Below, one piece after another: positions 58,658 to 64,000 of a DNA stretch of 64,000 nucleotides. The first letter of the stretch is position 1; every line of letters begins with the position of its first letter. The translations under genes were made by a program, and so were the position numbers. Origin of the DNA: Chrysogorgia sp. JL179-B06 (Eukaryota; Cnidaria; Anthozoa; Scleralcyonacea; Chrysogorgiidae); assembly GCA_035772405.1 (NCBI GenBank), contig JAYKKM010000498.1, positions 554,001-618,000 of the forward strand, written 5' to 3'. The notes below the pieces were generated by a model, which worked only from the letters and a program-made list of their open reading frames with translations, did not search any database and had not been told where the DNA came from.

Positions 58658-60934
58658 CTAACTAAACATCCGCACTAACGGTACATTCATTGAGGGAACG
58701 ACACAAACCCACAGGTCGCCCGGGATGCTCATATAGGGGCTCCAGCCGCCCCTGGTAGGCAACAGCAGGGCATCAGAGTCACCCCCTAGTGGCCACCTTG
58801 CATGCCTTATTGGAAAAACAGCGTAGTAAAGGCCACCAGTATTTCCGAGGGTATGTATCCAAAATAACAACAGTACAAGGCTGTTTGTAAGTGCTAAGGA
58901 ATCGTAGCAGTGGGCCAACCAAAACCAGTGGCGGAAAAACGTGGGGTCGTCGCATCTGTAATGAATATTGTGAAAGATCCTGTGCGAATAAATTCACGCC
59001 TAACGAGGCTGGCGAAGGGTGCGGAGTAAAATGGGGAAGAGCGTTCCCTAAGATATCAGTCATGGCATTCGAATCTAAAGCCATCAGGTCACATGAATGT
59101 CCCTCTACACCACCAAACTCTCGCTGGATGTTATGCCACGTTGGAACGGTGAGTTTATAACCTCCGAGATGGACGGTCGGCTGGGTTCTGTTTGGTGGAA
59201 ACATATGAGAGGTTTACCAGTACGTTTAATTCAGTGGTGGTAAAGAACAAACGCTTCATAACATTATTTAGCGAGCAGCTTCGACCTCCCCTATTGTTCC
59301 AAGCCTGAATGACAGCTTGATTATCCACCAGGATATCTACACAAGAATCGCTCACGTGGTCAGGGAAGGCACGCAGTACCCGATCGATCGCAGTAGCCTC
59401 TTTAGTCGCAATGTCCCAAGACATTTCTTCCTCCATCCAGTAATCGGAAGTTTCCAGTTGTACCGGAGCTAGGATGGCACCTCCCCACCCGGATTGAGAA
59501 GCATCTGTCGCTACTTTGACCTGTGAGTGTCGCTCATCCGGCCAGTGTAGAGGATCGTCCCATCCTTGCAAAAAGAGCCAGTGGGCAATTTCATCCCGAA
59601 GGGGACCCTGCAGAGGAATGGGTTTAAGCATACACAGGCCCTTCGAGATTGCCGCATTCATCTCCCTGGGAGAGGAACAGCGAGGGAGAAGGAAACGCAT
59701 TTGCCTGCTATTCTTTGTAAAGTTTTAGATACAAAGCGAGCGTTCAATGTGTTGCGCATAAGTTCCACAAAGTTCTGCTGCTTTTCCGGAATCATATGGA
59801 AAACCTCCCTGGACGAGTCCGCCCGAAAACCTAGATAAGGCACATCTTTCTGGGGTATAATAATCGACTTCGATAAGCCCAAATAATACCCAAGGTGTAC
59901 GAGGTAAAAAGCCACAAGAAAAATGGCAGATTTCTCTGCTTCTAAATTAGGCATCACTGGTCTTTAGACATGTATATCCCCCGTGCTCCGGGGTGACGTG
60001 CAGTTGTCCATTATGTCTATCATCAATATAGAGAAGACAGAATACCCAAGGAACGGAAAAATTTGAAGCCATCAGCCCGGTGGAGTGGTAAACATAAGGT
60101 GAAATTTTCCAACCAAATGGCAAAGTGTTGTAGGTGAAGTACCACCCACCCCATTGAATTCCAAAATATGTACGGCTGGCTATCTTCAGTCAACAGAAGG
60201 TGTTCATACCCGGACTTGTCATTCAAAACAGTTTGATAGGAATCTTTAAAGACATAACGAGGTAAATCGGTTAGTCTATCCAAAGTGAAACCATAAGTTT
60301 AAAAAACGTGCGTCGTGGCATAAGCGCGGCTTCGTAGGTTCGACAGTCAATGGCAAGACCAAATGGGGTGGCTGCACTTGCCCCACCCTTCCCACGAGTG
60401 AAATTGCCCCGGTTGTCAAACGTTCCAGGAGAGTCTTCCGGATAAAATCAAAACATTATTAAATTACACAAAACATTATTTTTGAACAGTTTAGTGGGCG
60501 GCAGGTCGGAATCAAACTGTTCACCCTTAAAGCTCCCTGTGAAATGCCGGAAGTATGGAAAAATAGACACTTCCGTTTATCTAGGACAGTATCTCGTGGC
60601 GTTCTACGCTTTCATCCATTTCTTCCCAATAACTTTGGTTATGATGGAGCTCGCCAGCTCTGAAATGATCAGGGTCCCTAAATGTCAATTGTCCGATATC
60701 GCCTACCATCTCTCCTGTCTCCACTAGCCTCACCATTTTTAAAAGGTGGTCATTTGCTGCCATCTCTCCACTGACCGGGAAGGGTTCTCCCCCCGCATTA
60801 ACCCAACGCATATTGTTAGTTGGTGCTACCGTACAAACTATGTCATCAAAGGAATCAATCTTTTTCCATGGCCAGGACAATGACCTGAAAGGGAAATAAC
60901 ACGAGGGGTGTGAATCCGGAGGGACAAACCCCAC
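58658..60934 (-). pseudogene. DIRS reverse transcriptase-RNase H, several frameshifts
   Basis: The N-terminal linker ends YWEEM-ESVERHEIL (near 60585), followed in another frame by IFPYFRHFTGSFKG. The RT core has KSGYEHLLLTEDS and FFRSLGI, and the catalytic YIDD with RHNGQL at about 60000-60030. The thumb holds KDVPYLGFRADS. RNase H follows with VATDASQSGWGG, DILVDNQAVIQAW and QNPADRPSRRL. The DIRS-specific tail VLVGPLLRFLSTYKQPC runs into LLLPTRGGWSPY at about 58700. The frame changes near 58800, 59180, 59680, 60025 and 60500. Confidence 0.86.
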
Positions 60935-61173
60935 CCGTCAACAGAAAGAAGACAGCTTTGACCCAGTATGACTGGGAGGGTTTTGTTTAGATACCCCAGT
61001 TTCAAAGCTCTCAACTCGCTGATGATTCAGCATTTATTTAGGAAATCATAGACAATACAGGAGACGAAGTTACACAAGTAAACACTACCTTTACTACAAG
61101 CATGGAAGACATTGTAGTATACTCCAAGAATATAATTCTCATTTAACACAACTGAGTTGAACACTAAAGACGT

Positions 61174-62544
61174 CTATAAAGTCGCAGTTTCGATACTCAA
61201 CAAAGACAAAACATAAGGCCTATTTGTTCTGTTTTTCACGCGCATTGAATTTAGAAGTGGAGGCAGCGCTGACTCCGACTTCCGTGCCAGACATCTCGCC
61301 CAGACATGACCAAGTCTGTTACAGTAGAAGCACCTGACGACTCCAGCATCTCTCATTGACCGACCTCTGTATGGCGATACGTTTGAACGGTACGGTAGCG
61401 CCCTCGCAGACTGCAGTTTTCCAAAGGACTTCTCTACCTTCGCCACCGCCTCAAAGACTTTCTGGTGGTCTTTATCTCCAAGCAATTGAAGTACCAGAGA
61501 CCGAAAATGCTCATTGGGGAGTTATATTTTACGCCTAACCATCTGGTAAGCTAAACGATAATAGTCTTGCCGCTCATGTTTGTTGTCGCGAGCCGTATTC
61601 TGTAACGTCTCAAACATTTCGAGAGCCTCGTACTTATTAAATTCGGATGGTGGTCGCGTTGTGTAGGCAAGCGCTTTCTTTAATACCGAAGACACGGAGA
61701 GCGTTAAATTCTTCCACTGACTTCTGCAACTGCTCAAAATCTCTCTTCAGTTTCTATTTTATCAAAACAAACACAAACAAAGCAAACTAAGACGCAGAGC
61801 GAATATTCAATCTGTGCACAGATATAAACAAACGCAGGAGACACCCGCCTCAACACAATAGTGTACATCATCTTGCAGGAATTATTATAACCATTTTTAT
61901 TGTCACCAAACCATGACAAAATGCAGCAAAATTACTAACGAGCGCACATGGTAAGACGTGCTGTAAATAATCAGTGAATTCTCACCCGCTGTAAATGATT
62001 TGTGAAGTCACACCCACTGTAAATGATCAGGGTGAAGTCTCACCCACTGTAAATGATCGGTGAAATCTCACCCACTACTGTAAATGATTGGTGAACTCTC
62101 ACCTACTTTCGCCCTGCATTACAAGCCATCGTTGAACTCTCAACCTCTTGGGGAACTTTCCCCACTTAAAGAACTACACACATGAGAAGTGATCTCGCAA
62201 GAAGAACAACACAGCACTTGACAGCAGAACAATTTAACATGCACGAATAAGTCAGAACAACAGGTGAAATTACAACTCGAAGAGAAGACATGCTACAGTA
62301 CACCCGAACAACAGTATAAACCACTAGTCTAGCTAGCTTACGAAAAGACTTCCATAGATCACCAGAGTACATCACAAATATAAACTTGTATTACCTCAAG
62401 TTCTCCCGGTTGAGCATCGTCTTGTGCCAACACTTCTTGTTGTACCTCAGCGTTTGGTTCTTGTGGTAGTTCCAGAGCTGGGTCCGCTATCAGGTCCGGT
62501 TGATGAACAGGGTATTGGACTTCAGGAGCATCGTTGTCTGCCAT
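61174..62544 (-). pseudogene. DIRS gag-like protein with CCHC zinc knuckle, split and frameshifted
   Basis: The N-terminus starts at ATG 62544 (MADNDAPEVQYPVHQP, acidic, Pro/Gln-rich) and is open to about 62400. The next recognisable gag sequence starts near 61755 (DFEQLQKSVEEF), then shifts frame to SVSSVLKKALAYTTRPP. It shifts again near 61525 to LVLQLLGDKDHQ and reaches the knuckle CFYCNRLGHVWARC (C-x2-C-x4-H-x4-C) near 61280-61320. The stop is at 61174. Between the two parts lie about 640 bp with a tandem repeat. This may be an intron (donor-like GAG/GTAATA near 62395, acceptor-like AG near 61750) or an insertion. Confidence 0.7.
61961..62105. repeat. Five-copy 28-31-bp tandem repeat inside the DIRS gag gap
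   Basis: Each unit begins CTGTAAATGAT (the first CTGTAAATAAT), contains GGTGAA or GTGAA and ends TCACCCA or similar. Units start at about 61961, 61989, 62017, 62047 and 62078. The copies differ by a few substitutions and small indels. Confidence 0.9.
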
Positions 62545-62655
62545 TCTCACTAATATTCACGGGATCGTACGAAGGCGACAAGACAAACAAGAGTTCTCAG
62601 ACACACGACCGACCGGTGTAACTGAGCAAGAAGGGAGTGTTCTGGTCGGATTCCG

Positions 62656-62663
62656 TATTTATA
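62656..62663 (-). promoter_or_regulatory. TATA box of the DIRS element
   Basis: The minus strand reads GGCTATAAATACGG, with TATAAATA at 62656-62663, about 112 bp upstream of the gag ATG at 62544. A start site would be expected near 62630. Position and consensus match suggest the element promoter; not tested. Confidence 0.6.
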
Positions 62664-62670
62664 GCCATCT

Positions 62671-63457
62671 GATTACGCAACGCACGTGTCCCTCTGCATA
62701 CATTTCCATTGAGCTGTCTATTATACCTTATTTTATCTTTGCATATCACTATGAGCATTATGAATAGTCCAACAAATATCAGCCAAATTAGTCCAACAAA
62801 TATCGATCAATTCCGATGGTTTTTCCGATGGTTTTTCCGATGCGTAAACGAAGATAAAATCCATACGTGCATGCCCCCGAGAGCAACAGCTGAGTAATTT
62901 AATCGTTGACTCAACCACACATTCAAACCGGGGTGAATTGTTAATGCCAGGTAACACAATGTCGTTTATTCTATGTTCTGATATTTGGTGGTTCCTAAAA
63001 GAACTAGTTTGGTTTGTAAATAGCTGATTGACCTTGGACTACTTCACTGGTGATTGAAGAGGACCAACTTGCTGAGCTTGCTAACTTTTTTGCCATGCAG
63101 CTTTTCTGTAGCAAAAGTTTCTCAAGTGGTACAACCTGACTTTGCAATAAGCTTTATCAAATCTTCAAAAACTCATCAATAATTCATAAACCAACTATCC
63201 AATTGCTGCTACGAAATTAGTCACATGCATGCGTCTTTATAAATAGCTAAAACACACTTATTCATGCAGAAACACAATACTTCTCGTGAATAAAGATTTT
63301 CATATAAAGATTTTTTATATAAAGATTTTTATATAAAGATTTTTTGTATAAAGATCGTATTTTACATTAACATAATTATAGTTTCAACACATAATGATAA
63401 TTCTCGCACAACAACATTCAAATTTAAGAACTACCACGATCTAGCTCTTTACAAGAA
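62671..63457. other. AT-rich non-coding stretch with short tandem repeats
   Basis: No gene is supported. Local tandem repeats are AGTCCAACAAATATC twice at 62766-62803, CCGATGGTTTTT twice plus a partial third at about 62813-62841, and an AAAGATTTTT/ATAT repeat described separately. Confidence 0.6.
63291..63355. repeat. Short AT-rich tandem repeat
   Basis: The motif ATAAAGATTTT(T) with a TATAT linker recurs five times with slight length changes (about 15-17 bp per unit). Confidence 0.85.
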
Positions 63458-63694
63458 TCACTTTTCAGCAAAATTGAAAGTACAATTATTGAACACACAA
63501 CTCGACATGTTCGTGTTAACATTTGATACCCTCTCACCTTCACTCGCACGCATCGGGAAATTACTCAACATTTCGTCGGGAACGTCAAATCTAAAATCAG
63601 CCAAACTGAAGTCTATTAAATCCTTACATTCTTCTTTCAAATCACTGTTCGCCCTCTCTGTTATATTCCTTGGAGGTCCTAAAATAGTACTCAC
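63458..63694 (-). CDS. Small unassigned ORF ending in a CVFNNCTFNF motif
   Basis: This is a 78-codon minus-strand frame with no recognised domain. The middle is acidic (DLKEECKDLIDFSLADF) and the end is SSCVFNNCTFNFAEK. The frame remains open upstream for a few codons past the ATG, so the start is uncertain and it may be the last exon or tail of a longer gene or transposon ORF. The opposite strand carries a 139-codon frame over the same bases with no better support. Confidence 0.3.
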   Translation of the reverse strand: MSTILGPPRNITERANSDLKEECKDLIDFSLADFRFDVPDEMLSNFPMRASEGERVSNVNTNMSSCVFNNCTFNFAEK

Positions 63695-63778
63695 ACGCTT
63701 TTCTTGCTCTTCGTTTTTTGGTTATCGAAATCTTCGCTTTGGAGGCATATCAAAGACAAACGCTGCCGAGAATGTAGG

Positions 63779-63821
63779 CTTCGGCATTACCAGGCTTCGG
63801 CATTACCACGCCTCGGCATTT
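63779..63821. repeat. Short tandem repeat of a CGGCATTACC motif
   Basis: Three imperfect copies of a roughly 16-bp unit containing CTTCGGCATTACC, the last as CCTCGGCATTT. Confidence 0.75.
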
Positions 63822-63950
63822 AAAATTCATATTCAAATTTTTGGTGGAGGACAACCAAGTTGCTATTCCCCAGAGATTTTATTTTCTATTTAAAATCTGT
63901 TTCTCATTCACAGTTTTTGAAGCCATTCCAAAAACTCGCATCATGTGTTT

Positions 63951-64000
63951 TATCAGATATAAAACACTCGGGGCTACGCCCTCGTGTTTTATATCTGATA
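63951..64000. repeat. Perfect 17-bp-arm hairpin at the window edge
   Basis: The arm TATCAGATATAAAACAC (63951-63967) has its exact reverse complement at 63984-64000. The 16-base loop itself pairs through GGGC-TAC-GCCC. GTGTTTTAT also occurs just before the left arm (from about 63946), giving a nested palindrome. It is probably part of a small inverted-repeat (MITE-like) element continuing past the window. Confidence 0.85.

Larger units (their letters stand above)
57148..62670 (-). mobile_element. DIRS-type (tyrosine recombinase) retrotransposon remnant
   Basis: On the minus strand, right to left, there is a TATA box, gag with a CCHC knuckle, reverse transcriptase plus RNase H, and a tyrosine recombinase. 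RT plus a tyrosine recombinase instead of a DDE integrase defines the DIRS order. Split or inverted terminal repeats were not recognised by eye. Frameshifts affect every gene. Confidence 0.88.

Noticed and set aside
63474..63893. 139-codon plus-strand ORF
   Set aside because: Runs over a short tandem repeat and opposite another open frame; no recognisable motif, so not called a gene.

Overview
The window looks like heterochromatic, transposon-rich DNA from an invertebrate animal, most likely a cnidarian. This rests on the mix of mobile elements (Polinton, BEL/Pao, CR1/L2-like LINEs, DIRS-type tyrosine-recombinase retroelement) and on protein similarities recalled by eye; no database search was possible. 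I recognise no host gene with confidence, and I noticed no tRNA, rRNA or CRISPR array.

Bases 1-41973 are one continuous tandem array of a 33-bp unit (about 1,270 units) that runs off the left edge. The unit length is a multiple of three, so three of six frames can stay open. They read as a hydrophobic 11-mer (MVGLFTVVSVG, plus, 'frame A'), a Cys/His/Trp-rich 11-mer (CRHGWSIHCCF, plus, 'frame B') and a Thr/Pro-rich mucin-like 11-mer (MPTETTVNRPT, minus). The array has higher-order structure. A block of about 11.7 kb at 8.55-20.3 kb recurs at 22.66-34.45 kb, and there is a 2,118-bp repeat near the right end. Frame A appears free of stop-creating substitutions, whereas frame B and the minus frame carry inherited stop variants. 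Nearly all breaks in frame A are one-base indels that are usually absent from the sister copy. The array may therefore hold a much longer open frame than the assembly shows, or it may be non-coding satellite.

Bases 41974-64000 are a graveyard of decayed elements. A Polinton remnant (42584-46590, minus) keeps a hypothetical gene, the packaging ATPase, the major capsid protein, a C-terminally anchored membrane protein and the end of the chromodomain integrase. Polymerase B, protease and penton are not seen. A BEL/Pao pol (46959-50480, minus) follows, then three LINE pieces, including two same-family 3' ends in inverted orientation. A nearly full-length but broken LINE (53086-56122, plus) comes next, then an unassigned kilobase. 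A DIRS-type element (57148-62670, minus) keeps gag, RT-RNase H, a tyrosine recombinase and an apparent TATA box. The last 1.3 kb is AT-rich, with short tandem repeats, one small unassigned ORF and a hairpin at the very edge.

Almost every element gene carries frameshifts or stops, so these are remnants. Some one-base lesions could also be consensus errors of the kind suspected in the array.
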